64,000 nucleotides of DNA from Roseobacter sp. SK209-2-6. Its GTDB lineage: Bacteria; Pseudomonadota; Alphaproteobacteria; Rhodobacterales; Rhodobacteraceae. A program made the position numbers and the translations under genes. The DNA is taken from assembly GCF_000169455.1 (NCBI RefSeq), contig NZ_AAYC01000018.1, forward strand, positions 1 to 64,000, written 5' to 3'. Shown here piece after piece: positions 42,329 through 51,013 of the stretch (its first letter is position 1; the number at the start of each line of letters is the position of its first letter). The notes under the pieces are model-generated. The model did no database searches and was not told the origin of the DNA. It was given only the letters and a program-made list of their open reading frames with translations.

Positions 42329-43435
42329 ATGACAGATTACAACTGGAGTGAGAGGCTGCCGCTTTGGCTGGCAGAGGAGGCTCTGCCGCTCTGGACCTCG
42401 ACCGGGGTGGATGCGGCAACCGGCACCGTTTGGGAGGCTCTGGATCATCAGGGGCAACCGCTTGCAGCTATGGAGCGCAGATTGCGGGTGCAGGTGCGCC
42501 AGGCCTATTGTTTTGCCCAATCCGAAGATCCGGAGCATCGCGCCCTGGCGCTGCAGCTCTTTCGTTTTGCCATGGACCATGGTTTTGATCCGGAAACCGG
42601 CAATCTGGGCGCCATGCTGGCACCGGATTGCAGGTTGCTCAGCGCGCCCCATGATCTTTACGATCTGGCCTTCATGCTGCTGGCTGCCGCCGCTCTGATC
42701 GAGGCGGGTTTTGAGGTCGCAGCGGATCTGGCCCGGCTGGAAGCGGCCCTGGCCCGGCTCAAGGCGCCACGCGGCTGGTTTGAAAACCTGGCGCCCCCCG
42801 CACGCCGTCGTCAGAACCCGCATATGCATATGTTCGAAGCCAGCACAGCGCTTTTTGCCGCGACTGGTGAAGCGCGCTTCCGCAGCATGGCCGAGGAATG
42901 CCTGGCGCTCTACCGGGAGGTCTTCCTAAAGGCAGATGGCCAAGTATTGGAGTATTTCGACACGGATTGGCGCCCCTTGCCTGCCGCCGAACAGGCGGTG
43001 GAGCCCGGTCATATGGCGGAATGGATCTATCTGATCGACCGCTATGAGGTGCTCTTGGGCTCAGAAAGCGATATGGGGAGCGGTCTGGACCTGGCGCATC
43101 TGTTCCAGGCAGTAGCGCAGTGCCGCGATGCCTCCGGCCTCTTGCCGGACCGGGTCGAGCCTGCGACCGGAACCCGCCGCATGTGGCCGCAGACCGAACT
43201 GCTGAAAGCCGCGGTAGTGCTGCGTCGCCGCGGATTGGATCTGCCCCCGGGCTGCGCCCCGGAACAGGTGCTCTCTCTGATGTGGTCCGACTATCTGCAG
43301 GTCCCAGTAGCCGGGGGCTGGTATGACAAGCGCAGTGAAACGGGGGCGCTGCTGTCGGACAACATGCCCGCCTCCACCTTCTATCACATCCTGGTGGCCT
43401 TCCGCTTCTACCTCTCAAGCTGCCGCAGCCTGTGA
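42329..43435 (+). CDS. AGE-family epimerase/isomerase
   Basis: A 368-residue (alpha/alpha)6-barrel protein of the N-acylglucosamine 2-epimerase family. The signature 'RRQNPHMHMFEASTALFAATGE' near residues 156-177 contains the catalytic His, and 'EPGHMAEWIYLIDRYE' near 229 and 'RMWPQTELLKAAVVL' near 285 carry further active-site residues. Members interconvert GlcNAc/ManNAc or mannose/fructose (and 6-phosphates). Next to NeuA and a sialyltransferase it may supply the mannose-configured precursor of the second nonulosonate. Its stop codon lies inside a 20-bp perfect inverted repeat. Confidence 0.85.
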   Translation: MTDYNWSERLPLWLAEEALPLWTSTGVDAATGTVWEALDHQGQPLAAMERRLRVQVRQAYCFAQSEDPEHRALALQLFRFAMDHGFDPETGNLGAMLAPDCRLLSAPHDLYDLAFMLLAAAALIEAGFEVAADLARLEAALARLKAPRGWFENLAPPARRRQNPHMHMFEASTALFAATGEARFRSMAEECLALYREVFLKADGQVLEYFDTDWRPLPAAEQAVEPGHMAEWIYLIDRYEVLLGSESDMGSGLDLAHLFQAVAQCRDASGLLPDRVEPATGTRRMWPQTELLKAAVVLRRRGLDLPPGCAPEQVLSLMWSDYLQVPVAGGWYDKRSETGALLSDNMPASTFYHILVAFRFYLSSCRSL

Positions 43436-43483
43436 GCGATAGCTGAACCGCGGCTCTTGTCTGGGTTCAGCTATCGCTCACAG
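43430..43483. repeat. 20-bp perfect inverted repeat over the AGE-gene stop codon
   Basis: Arms 43430-43449 and 43464-43483 are exact reverse complements separated by 14 bases. The left arm includes the TGA stop of the AGE gene. No T-run follows, so it is atypical as an intrinsic terminator. It could be an mRNA 3'-end stabiliser, a Rho-independent end with processing, or a recombination scar. Confidence 0.8.
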
Positions 43484-43832
43484 GGTAGCGCGCTCCCGCT
43501 TACAGCAGCAAAGGTTCATAATGAATGTTATGGTAAATATCGTTCCAAACATTGAGGCTGAGGACAGCACGAGATCCAGCTCCTGATGCCGTTTCGGACT
43601 GAAACATCTAACAAGACTGGGATCATCTAAAAAAATGCGACGAATTTAATACCCGTGCTGTGTGTTCTACCATCGCGACCATATCCCATGGACGACGAGG
43701 TATCGCTATTGAGTGCTGAGCGGCGCGTGCTTTGCGCCAGCGGGAGCCTGGCATCCGCCGTTGGCCCTCCTCGGGGTGCGGATTTGGAGCGGGGGTATTT
43801 CACCCCCGACAAGGGCACCAGCCGACAGCTGT
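43484..43832. other. gene-free interval with a short GC hairpin
   Basis: About 350 bases between the AGE gene and the convergent initiating sugar transferase. A 7-bp perfect hairpin (CGGGGGT, loop ATTTC, ACCCCCG; 43790-43808) lies 25 bases past the stop of the leftward gene and may end its transcript. No convincing protein was found on either strand. Confidence 0.5.
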
Positions 43833-44507
43833 TCAGTGCCCAGTGGCCTTACACACAACCACAACCGTCTTGGCCAGAATGACCGCATCCGTACGCGCAG
43901 AGAGATTGTGCAGATATTGCCCATCATAAGCCGCACGGTCCGCAAAGGTGCATTCGTTACGGGCACTCACTTGCCAGGCACCGGTAATGCCAGGGCGCAG
44001 CGCATAATAGTCTTTACCTGGGTAAAGCTCCTTCTGCGATACCATGATGGGGCGTGGGCCGACCAGGCTCATCTCGCCGGTCAGGACGTTCCAAAGCTGT
44101 GGCAATTCATCCAGAGAGGTCTTGCGGATCAGATGGCCTACCTTGGTAATACGCGGATCATTCTTTAGCTTCTGGGTTTCGTCCCATTCAGCCTTAGCCT
44201 CAGGACTGCTTTCCAGATAGGTGTTCAGCTTCTGGTCTGCATCTACCACCATGGAGCGCAGCTTCCAGATCCGGTAAGGTTTGCCAGAGCGCCCTAGGCG
44301 CAACTGCGAATAGAAGGGGTTTCCGCCATCGCGGGCAATCAGGAGCAGGAAGGGCAGCAGAATAGGAAGAACGATCGGCGCGGCACAAAGCACAGCACAG
44401 ATGTCAAAAAGTCGCTTCCCAAAGGAGGCATAGAAACCGGCGGGGGAACGCTCTTTCACTTTGTGGGAAAGGGCGGAATCGGCGGACAAAACAACTAAGT
44501 CATGCAT
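43833..44507 (-). CDS. undecaprenyl-phosphate sugar phosphotransferase (ExoY-like)
   Basis: The initiating enzyme of a Wzx/Wzy polysaccharide: it places the first sugar-1-phosphate on undecaprenyl phosphate. The short ExoY form (224 residues) has one membrane segment near 37-58 ('[20 protein letters not shown]'). The bacterial sugar transferase domain follows with '[14 protein letters not shown]' near 79, '[24 protein letters not shown]' near 118-141 and 'MSLVGPRP' near 146, then '[14 protein letters not shown]'. It lacks the N-terminal four-helix domain of WcaJ/WbaP. The gene points left, away from the Wzy and Wzx genes that should use its product. Confidence 0.95.
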   Translation of the reverse strand: MHDLVVLSADSALSHKVKERSPAGFYASFGKRLFDICAVLCAAPIVLPILLPFLLLIARDGGNPFYSQLRLGRSGKPYRIWKLRSMVVDADQKLNTYLESSPEAKAEWDETQKLKNDPRITKVGHLIRKTSLDELPQLWNVLTGEMSLVGPRPIMVSQKELYPGKDYYALRPGITGAWQVSARNECTFADRAAYDGQYLHNLSARTDAVILAKTVVVVCKATGH

Positions 44508-45376
44508 AAAATAAAAACCTACAGTCTAAGTTATCCACGCACATCCAAAGGAAGGCAGGCAGATCAATTTTTTGGAGATGCGAACAATGGCATCATCAAG
44601 GTTATATAAACTTATTTACAAATTTTATGATGCAGGCTTCAACAGTTAATCTGGTGCCCAGGTGCTGAAAGCGCCTGTCACGGTATGAGGGGTATTCCAG
44701 CGCCGCTGTCGCGGGGACCTTACACTTGTATTTAATGTTTAAAATCAGAGAATTAGCAGTTTCCATGAGACGATGAAATCGAACTTCAATTCAGAGGCTA
44801 CTTTCCGGAAATTAAAACAACCTGGAATTGATTTCGCCAATCCTGGGCTGAACTCTCCTGACTTTCCGAGCAGCGGCAAGCAAAAAGAAGATCCGTAACA
44901 TGATGAAAATATTACACCATTTAAAACTTCACATCCTTAAGCTTGTTTCAGAATTCAAAAATCACTTTTAAAGCTCATTGAGCAAGAAGGGAGAGGCGAT
45001 TCCCATCTTGCCTCCCCGTTCCTCAATGACTTTTGCGATGGGGAGATCCCAGCATGGGGGATCAATACTGCAATGGACCATTTCCCACTGGAATTTTCTG
45101 CCGGGCGCTCCTGCCGGGGTGCCTGAATAACCAAAATCCTGCCGCCGTCACCGCTCCCCCATACAAGTCCTTGCATGACATTGAGGCGCTGCTACGGCCG
45201 CGCAGGATCCCCCTCAGCGGGCCATGCACACTGAGCCGAGAGCGGTCCAGGCCTTGCAAAATTGCTTGAAACACTTCTGAAAAAGATCAATACACCCCCT
45301 ACATTTTTTCAATGCCTTACAACCGAAGAGCTAGGATAGGGCAAAACGAAAGCTTTGGTGTGGTTTGGCGGTTAGT
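44508..45376. other. 869-bp AT-rich region without a recognisable gene
   Basis: The longest gene-free stretch in the window, lying between the divergent initiating transferase and the Wzy/ligase gene. About 44,540-44,980 is much richer in A and T than its surroundings. The short frames present have neither ribosome-binding sites nor known motifs. It must contain both divergent promoters and is a likely target for regulators of exopolysaccharide synthesis. Confidence 0.6.
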
Positions 45377-46780
45377 ATGAGCAGTAAAACGGGGTCTTTC
45401 AGCGGGCGGCAGCAGGCCACCAGCACCTCAGAAAAACTGCCCTTTCTGGCGACGCTCACGATCTTCGTTCTGATGGTGCCCTTGAATTTTGATGTCGGCC
45501 CCATCAACCTGTCCACGTCACGCGTACTATTCCTGATCTTTGTACCCCTTCTGACGATCAACCTGTTGCGTGGGAAATACGGAAAAATCAACATCGTTGA
45601 TCTCTTTGTCCTCTTTCACGTCTTTTGGCTCACGCTGTCTATTTTTATCAACAACCCTGATGTGGCCGTCACCTTTGCCGGATCCAATGCCTGTGCGATC
45701 CTTGGTGGGTATCTGGTTGCGCGTGCCTCGATCCGCACATCTGCCCAGTTTCAGACCTTGTGTAAATTTCTGTGCTTTGCTGCTCTGTGCACCCTGCCCT
45801 TTGCGGTGATTGAAACGCTAACCAACAAATCTCTGTTGCGTGACCTCATCAATGCAATCCCGGGGCTAAACGAGAGTAGCCGTGCAACCAGTGAGCAGCG
45901 TCTTGGTGGGCTCTATCGGGCGCAACTCCTGTTTGCGCATCCCATACACTACGGCTTTTTCTGTTCCCTTATCTTCTCCCTCGGCTTTGTCGCCCTGCGT
46001 GATCATGTCAGCCGTGGAGCCCGCAGTTTCTATGCTTTTTCCATTGGGCTATGCTGCTTCTTCTCCCTCTCCAGCGGTGCGGTACTGGCCATGGCCATTC
46101 AGGCCCTGCTGATGATGTGGCAAAGCGCGACACGCCGCCTCAAAAATCAATGGAACACTCTGCTCACTGGTTCGGTTGTTTTTTACATCGTCGCGGAAAT
46201 TGCCTCAGATCGGCCTGCGATCATCGCGATCCTGTCGCGGCTGGCTTTCAACTCTTCAACCGTTTCCATCCGGCAGCGCCTGTTTGAGTATGGCACCGAG
46301 CAGATTGGCAAAACCCCTGTCTTTGGGGTTGGGTATAATGACTGGGGGCTGCCGCCCTGGATGTCGGGAAGCATCGACAACTTCTGGCTGCTGCAGGCGC
46401 TGGTCTATGGCATTCCCTCTCTCATAGCTTTGGCAGGTGCCACAATCATCCCCATGCTCCTTATCGGGCGCCGTGACTTCGCTAAGGATTCTTCCTTGCA
46501 GCATGCCCGCCTGGGCTGGATTTTTACCATGATCAGCATGTGCCTGACCCTGGCCACAGTCGCCGTCTGGGGAGAGATGCATTCCTTTGTGATGTTCATC
46601 CTGGGCAGCGGTGTCTTCATGCTGGCGGTTGAGGCGGACCAGGCTGATACAAAACAGGTTGAGGCTGGACCCAGGTCTGCAATACGCTATACCCGTTTTG
46701 ACCAACAGCCAGGGCCCTCCAGGCGCCGCCAGGGAAACCCAAATACTCGGGAGGGGCGCTCAATCCGCCGCCCCCTATAG
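45377..46780 (+). CDS. O-antigen polymerase/ligase-family membrane protein (Wzy-like)
   Basis: A 467-residue integral membrane protein with about eleven to twelve hydrophobic segments. It has the O-antigen ligase family core: a large periplasmic loop before 'TPVFGVGYNDWGLPPWMSGSIDNFWLLQALVYG' near residues 310-345, matching the Wzy_C signature 'G.G...............D...L......G'. The ATG at 45377 is chosen over a TTG four codons earlier. The last 50 residues are basic, hydrophilic and of low complexity. It would polymerise Wzx-flipped repeat units at the periplasmic face. It is followed by an acyltransferase 20 bp downstream. Confidence 0.85.
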   Translation: MSSKTGSFSGRQQATSTSEKLPFLATLTIFVLMVPLNFDVGPINLSTSRVLFLIFVPLLTINLLRGKYGKINIVDLFVLFHVFWLTLSIFINNPDVAVTFAGSNACAILGGYLVARASIRTSAQFQTLCKFLCFAALCTLPFAVIETLTNKSLLRDLINAIPGLNESSRATSEQRLGGLYRAQLLFAHPIHYGFFCSLIFSLGFVALRDHVSRGARSFYAFSIGLCCFFSLSSGAVLAMAIQALLMMWQSATRRLKNQWNTLLTGSVVFYIVAEIASDRPAIIAILSRLAFNSSTVSIRQRLFEYGTEQIGKTPVFGVGYNDWGLPPWMSGSIDNFWLLQALVYGIPSLIALAGATIIPMLLIGRRDFAKDSSLQHARLGWIFTMISMCLTLATVAVWGEMHSFVMFILGSGVFMLAVEADQADTKQVEAGPRSAIRYTRFDQQPGPSRRRQGNPNTREGRSIRRPL

Positions 46781-46799
46781 TAATTTCCAAAGGTTTTTT

Positions 46800-47891
46800 A
46801 TGCGCCCAGATCCTCTTGCACATCGGTCTGAATTACTGGACTGCATCCGCGCTGTCGCGATCGTCATGGTCCTGATCTTTCACGTGGCCACCCGATATCC
46901 GCCAGACAGTCTGGATCCGGTGGCTTGGTTTTTCTGGAAAAACGGGTTTCTGGGGGTGGATATGTTCTTTCCGCTCAGCGGCTTTTTGATCACCCGATTT
47001 CTGCTGAGCAAAGACCGGATGTCCCGAGTGGGCCCGGCCTTCTTCCTGCGCCGGATTTTCCGAATTATCCCGCTCTATTATGCGGCGGTCGGCCTCTATA
47101 TCCTTGCCAGTATCGCCACCGGGGTCGATCAGGAAACATTTGCCAATATCTGGGGGCCTCTGACCTTTACAACCGGGTGGTACATTTTCATCTACGGGGC
47201 CGAAGCCGTCCCCTATCAGGTCACCTGGTCCCTCTCCGTTGAAGAGCTGGCATATGTGCTGTTTGGTGCCGTGGCCTGGGTCGCACGGCGTCATTTCACA
47301 CTCTTCATTATCATCTGTTGTCTTGTCTCGGTGGTGCTCAGAACCTGGCTCTATGCGCAGGGGGCCGAAGAAATTCACTTCTTCCCGGCAGCCCGTCTGG
47401 ATGCCATTGCCTATGGTGGCCTGACAGCCATCCTGATGCGGGACCATGGCGGGCGCTCCCTGCTGTGGCTGCTCGGGCTTCTGGCGGCCGCTTCGCTTTT
47501 CGCACTCACTGGTGAGGCTGCCTCCAAAGCCATCTCGCTGACCCAAATTCCCGTGGTCATCTGCTGCATCATTGTCATCTTTGAAACTGCGCTGAAGCCT
47601 TTCAGGGCTGCCTGGCTACGCCCGATTGCTCTATATGGCTTCTATTCCTACTTCATTTACCTGTTTCACTTCTTCAACGTGTATCTGCTGTTTGAGATTG
47701 CAGAGCGTATGGGCATGCCGCTTCCTTCGCTCTGGCTGATGACCGGGCTGGTGATGATTTTGACCTATCTGCAGGCGGTGCTGTCCTATCGCTATTTCGA
47801 AGGGCCGCTCATGCAATATGGGCGACGACTGGAAGGCAGGCTCTTGTCCAAGCGCGCAAACAGCCCCCAGAACACGATGCCAGGTCAATAG
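46800..47891 (+). CDS. acyltransferase family 3 membrane protein
   Basis: A 363-residue OafA/ExoZ-type O-acyltransferase with about ten membrane segments. The N-terminal 'ELLDCIRAVAIVMVLIFHVATRY' carries the R..A...V..FH motif with the catalytic His. 'GFLGVDMFFPLSGFLITRFLL' and 'FFLRRIFRIIPLYYAAV' are the next two family blocks. It probably O-acetylates or succinylates the exopolysaccharide. The ATG at 46800 begins just before the motif; the frame is open further upstream inside the Wzy gene. A 10-bp inverted repeat (47897-47906/47925-47934) lies after the stop. Confidence 0.9.
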   Translation: MRPDPLAHRSELLDCIRAVAIVMVLIFHVATRYPPDSLDPVAWFFWKNGFLGVDMFFPLSGFLITRFLLSKDRMSRVGPAFFLRRIFRIIPLYYAAVGLYILASIATGVDQETFANIWGPLTFTTGWYIFIYGAEAVPYQVTWSLSVEELAYVLFGAVAWVARRHFTLFIIICCLVSVVLRTWLYAQGAEEIHFFPAARLDAIAYGGLTAILMRDHGGRSLLWLLGLLAAASLFALTGEAASKAISLTQIPVVICCIIVIFETALKPFRAAWLRPIALYGFYSYFIYLFHFFNVYLLFEIAERMGMPLPSLWLMTGLVMILTYLQAVLSYRYFEGPLMQYGRRLEGRLLSKRANSPQNTMPGQ

Positions 47892-47896
47892 AGACA

Positions 47897-47934
47897 GTAG
47901 ATCTCATCTGATCCGAGATCTGTCTGAGATCTAC
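47897..47934. terminator. hairpin between convergent genes
   Basis: GTAGATCTCA (47897-47906) and TGAGATCTAC (47925-47934) are perfect inverted copies with an 18-base loop, lying between the ends of two convergent genes. There is no clear T-run on either strand, so termination is only a guess. Confidence 0.4.
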
Positions 47935-47956
47935 AGATTGGTTCGGGGCTGTTTAG

Positions 47957-50900
47957 TTAGGGCTTGGCTGACGACCCGGGCCCAGTATTGAGCCCTGTAT
48001 CGGGATTGTTCTGCGCCTTGCGGCGGCCCGCCTCAAAATCCCACCAATCACTTTGCGGCGTTGCTCCCAGGGGGCCCTGCCCCCGTGCCGCAATCGGTCC
48101 CATTGCGGCCGGGCGTGCCAGGGCGATCGCCTCTTCCCGGCTGGTTGGGAACCAACGCACTGCACTCAGCGGGCGCAGGGTCGGCAGCTCAGCCAATGCG
48201 GCAAAATTTGCGCGCAGCTGATGGGTATTTTGATCCCAGGTCAAATCGGCATTGTTCCAGGCCTGAGCGTGATGCCCACCTTTGTCAGACAGAACGACCC
48301 GACCTGCAATATTGGCAAAGACCGAGACCGTATCATCACCGGCCGAAATGAGGATCTGCCCTGCCTTGCGTGTCACCCCATCTCTCACCGTATTCCAGCG
48401 CCCATCCCCATCCCGGTCCCCGGGCAGAGGCATCAGGATCGCATTATGATGTATGCGGGCATTCTGTTGTGGCAGATTGGCCGGGCTGATCTGGCGCAGG
48501 GACAAGCCCCAGAAGATATTCGCTTCGATTTCCAGGCCGGGCAATTCGGTCCCGCGTGGATCTGCATAAAAGCCCTGAAGGGCGGGAACCGGCGCGATGA
48601 GGCGCCAATAGCCTTCCGCCTTGCGGGCCCGGAACTCCACCGCCTCATAGGGCTGCCTGAGGGTCATCTCCGGGATCCGGTTCTTGCCGATGCCATCCCG
48701 CGGGCCTGCAACAATGGTCACGGGATGCGGGCCTATATCTCCCTTTTGAATGGCAAAAACCATCTGTTTGTCGCGCCTTTGGATCAACCCAAGGCTCTTG
48801 CGCAGCTCTGGCAGGGTAATCACAACAGGCCCATCGCTGGCATCGATACGCAGCAATTCATGATCCTGTGTGGGGCGCAGGGTCATACTGTCTTCGTGAT
48901 GGGTGAGCTTGAACAAAGCCGACATCGAAACCGGGGCGCGGATCCCTTCGTATCCAGGAAAGAATACATTGCCGCGATAGGTCAATCTCTCGATCCGGGC
49001 CGGGTTCTCGCTGCGCCCGCCATGCACCCACATATGGGTTCCATCACCATGCAGCAAAAAACCATCCCCCATAAAGTCATGGGCGGTGTTGTGCTCGATG
49101 ATGACATCATGGCCCTGGGCTCCGGCCACCATATTGATATTGATCGGATCCGCGATCAGATGATGCATCCTATTGCCCCGGGTGAGGCTGTTTTGCAGCG
49201 CCACCCGCAGGCCATAGACAATATGAGAGACCTCTCCGTCCAGGAAGGCAACATCCTCAGCCTTTTCAAAATCCGCCGCACGTATCAGGCTGCGCTGGAC
49301 ATAGCCCAACCGCGCCGGCATGGCATCCGAACGGATGCTGACGCGCTCAAAGGTCAGATCGCTTATAGGTCCCCGGCTCTGACGGGTATCGATAATCGAA
49401 ACCGTGCGTTTGCGCCCATCAAGGTACCAGAGCGCCTCTGGATAGATCAGATCAATGTCGCGCATGATCAGCTGCCCAGAGGAGATGAGCGGATTTCGGT
49501 TGCCGATCCACCAGCGGGTCAGCTGGGTGCCGACCTCGGGTTCACGTGGCACCACCGTGATTGGGGCGGTCAGGTTGGAGAAGGCCCCGTCAAAGGCCTT
49601 GGCCAAGGAGCGGCTATCCAACCAGGTGGCCCCGATCATCAAGGTTGCTCCGGATTTGATCCGTGCGGGCAACTGCAAAAATCTCGCCAACTCCTGAGGA
49701 GTTTCTGCCACAAAACCGCGGGCGCGGCGCTGAATGTCAATCTCTGCACCCGAATTCAGTGTCACAAGGCCGACTCCGGGATCAACTCGCGTTGGGACCA
49801 ACCAGTCCCAGGAGTCTTCCCGGGCATGGCCTGGAATGATCTTCCAGCCTTTCGGGGCCTGCGCAATCACACTGCCCGGCGCAACACGGATGCGCGCCTC
49901 CCCCGCGATATTCAGATCCCCGATGACGGCCTGGGTTGGCAGCCCGATGTTGCGCGGGGTGACAATTTTTGGGGCACTGCTGCGCCCGGCACCCGAGGCA
50001 GAGCGCCCGCGCAACTCGATCTGATAGAGCTGGCCGGTTTGCAGCCCATCCAGCCGCAGGGACCCTCCGGTTTTCGGGTTCAGGGGCGAAAGCGGCACCC
50101 AGTCGGATCCTCTCCCCAGAGGCACAAAGAAGCGGTCAACGGGTTTGACCCGAATTTCAAGAGCGGTCAGTGGGGTGTGATGAGAGGCGGGCACCTGCAG
50201 CACATCCAGCCGGATTTCACCATCTGCACCGGTTGCCCGCACCATCCAATCTTCTGGCCAGGGCGCATCCGGCGCCCGCGCGGAGCCATGCCACTGCAGC
50301 TGAACCGCCTTGGGCGCACTCCAGGCGCCGCGTTTCTTGCCGGCGACAAGCGCCAGATAAAGCTGAAAGTCACGCGCTCTGCCATAGGTGCCCGCATCAA
50401 GGGGCAGATCTAACCACTGTGCTGTCACAGGGGGCAAAATGATCCGCGTATCTTGCCAATTGGCCCGGATGGACAGGGCACTGACAGAGGTCAGCTGGTC
50501 TTGCAAATGTGGGGCCAAACGCAGCTGTAGCCAGTCTGCCCGACTTGGGTGCGGCCGCCATTCCCAATCCTCATTTTTGAGGCGCGGCGGTGCTTTTTTG
50601 CTTCGCGGCAAAATGATTACCGGCTGGGCTGGACTCCAGGAGCCCGGTTTCGGCCCGATTTCCGTTTGCTGCACAAAGCGCAGACGCAGCTGGTGGGATC
50701 GGCCGGGTGGAGAGGACAGAGTGAGCACCGTACGTTCAAAGGCGGGTCGTCGGGCCAGTTTCAGCGGCTGGGCCGGACCATCATTGAGCGAGACCTCAAC
50801 CCCGGTCAGCGGTTGTTTGGCAAGATCGGCAGGCAGGCTGTCCAGCCGCACCAGCAGCTGCTTCTCGGATCTGTCGAGATAGGCCTCAAAGCGCAGCGAT

Positions 50901-51013
50901 TTTGCCTGAACAGACTGGTTGCTGAGCACAAGCAACAAAGAAGCAATGCAAAGGAATATCCAGCCGCGCAGAGGAGAAGCAGAAACTTTGCTGTCTCTTG
51001 CCACCAGCTGCAT
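47957..51013 (-). CDS. secreted parallel beta-helix protein (polysaccharide-lyase-like)
   Basis: A 1,018-residue exported protein. The signal peptide 'GWIFLCIASLLLVLSNQSVQA' ends near residue 38. Residues 40 to about 350 are beta-rich, with fibronectin-type or immunoglobulin-like segments. From about 500 the pattern 'LIMRDIDLIYPEALW', 'SDLTFERVSIRSD', 'HDVIIEHNTAHDFMGDGFLLHGDGTHMWVHGG' is that of right-handed parallel beta-helix coils. The last 50 residues are Gly/Pro/Ala-rich. Such proteins in exopolysaccharide loci are often lyases, epimerases or matrix proteins; no catalytic residues could be assigned. It directly abuts the upstream glycosyltransferase gene. A 786-codon open frame on the opposite strand is a shadow. 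Confidence 0.8.
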   Translation of the reverse strand: MQLVARDSKVSASPLRGWIFLCIASLLLVLSNQSVQAKSLRFEAYLDRSEKQLLVRLDSLPADLAKQPLTGVEVSLNDGPAQPLKLARRPAFERTVLTLSSPPGRSHQLRLRFVQQTEIGPKPGSWSPAQPVIILPRSKKAPPRLKNEDWEWRPHPSRADWLQLRLAPHLQDQLTSVSALSIRANWQDTRIILPPVTAQWLDLPLDAGTYGRARDFQLYLALVAGKKRGAWSAPKAVQLQWHGSARAPDAPWPEDWMVRATGADGEIRLDVLQVPASHHTPLTALEIRVKPVDRFFVPLGRGSDWVPLSPLNPKTGGSLRLDGLQTGQLYQIELRGRSASGAGRSSAPKIVTPRNIGLPTQAVIGDLNIAGEARIRVAPGSVIAQAPKGWKIIPGHAREDSWDWLVPTRVDPGVGLVTLNSGAEIDIQRRARGFVAETPQELARFLQLPARIKSGATLMIGATWLDSRSLAKAFDGAFSNLTAPITVVPREPEVGTQLTRWWIGNRNPLISSGQLIMRDIDLIYPEALWYLDGRKRTVSIIDTRQSRGPISDLTFERVSIRSDAMPARLGYVQRSLIRAADFEKAEDVAFLDGEVSHIVYGLRVALQNSLTRGNRMHHLIADPININMVAGAQGHDVIIEHNTAHDFMGDGFLLHGDGTHMWVHGGRSENPARIERLTYRGNVFFPGYEGIRAPVSMSALFKLTHHEDSMTLRPTQDHELLRIDASDGPVVITLPELRKSLGLIQRRDKQMVFAIQKGDIGPHPVTIVAGPRDGIGKNRIPEMTLRQPYEAVEFRARKAEGYWRLIAPVPALQGFYADPRGTELPGLEIEANIFWGLSLRQISPANLPQQNARIHHNAILMPLPGDRDGDGRWNTVRDGVTRKAGQILISAGDDTVSVFANIAGRVVLSDKGGHHAQAWNNADLTWDQNTHQLRANFAALAELPTLRPLSAVRWFPTSREEAIALARPAAMGPIAARGQGPLGATPQSDWWDFEAGRRKAQNNPDTGLNTGPGSSAKP

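Noticed and set aside
44531-44539. DnaA-box-like TTATCCACG
   Set aside because: One mismatch, single copy, no iterons and far from the replication genes.
48053-50413. A 786-codon open frame on the plus strand
   Set aside because: It lies fully antisense to the beta-helix gene, which has a signal peptide and coherent fold pattern. The antisense product is rich in Arg, His, Gln and Pro without domain features, as expected for a high-GC shadow.
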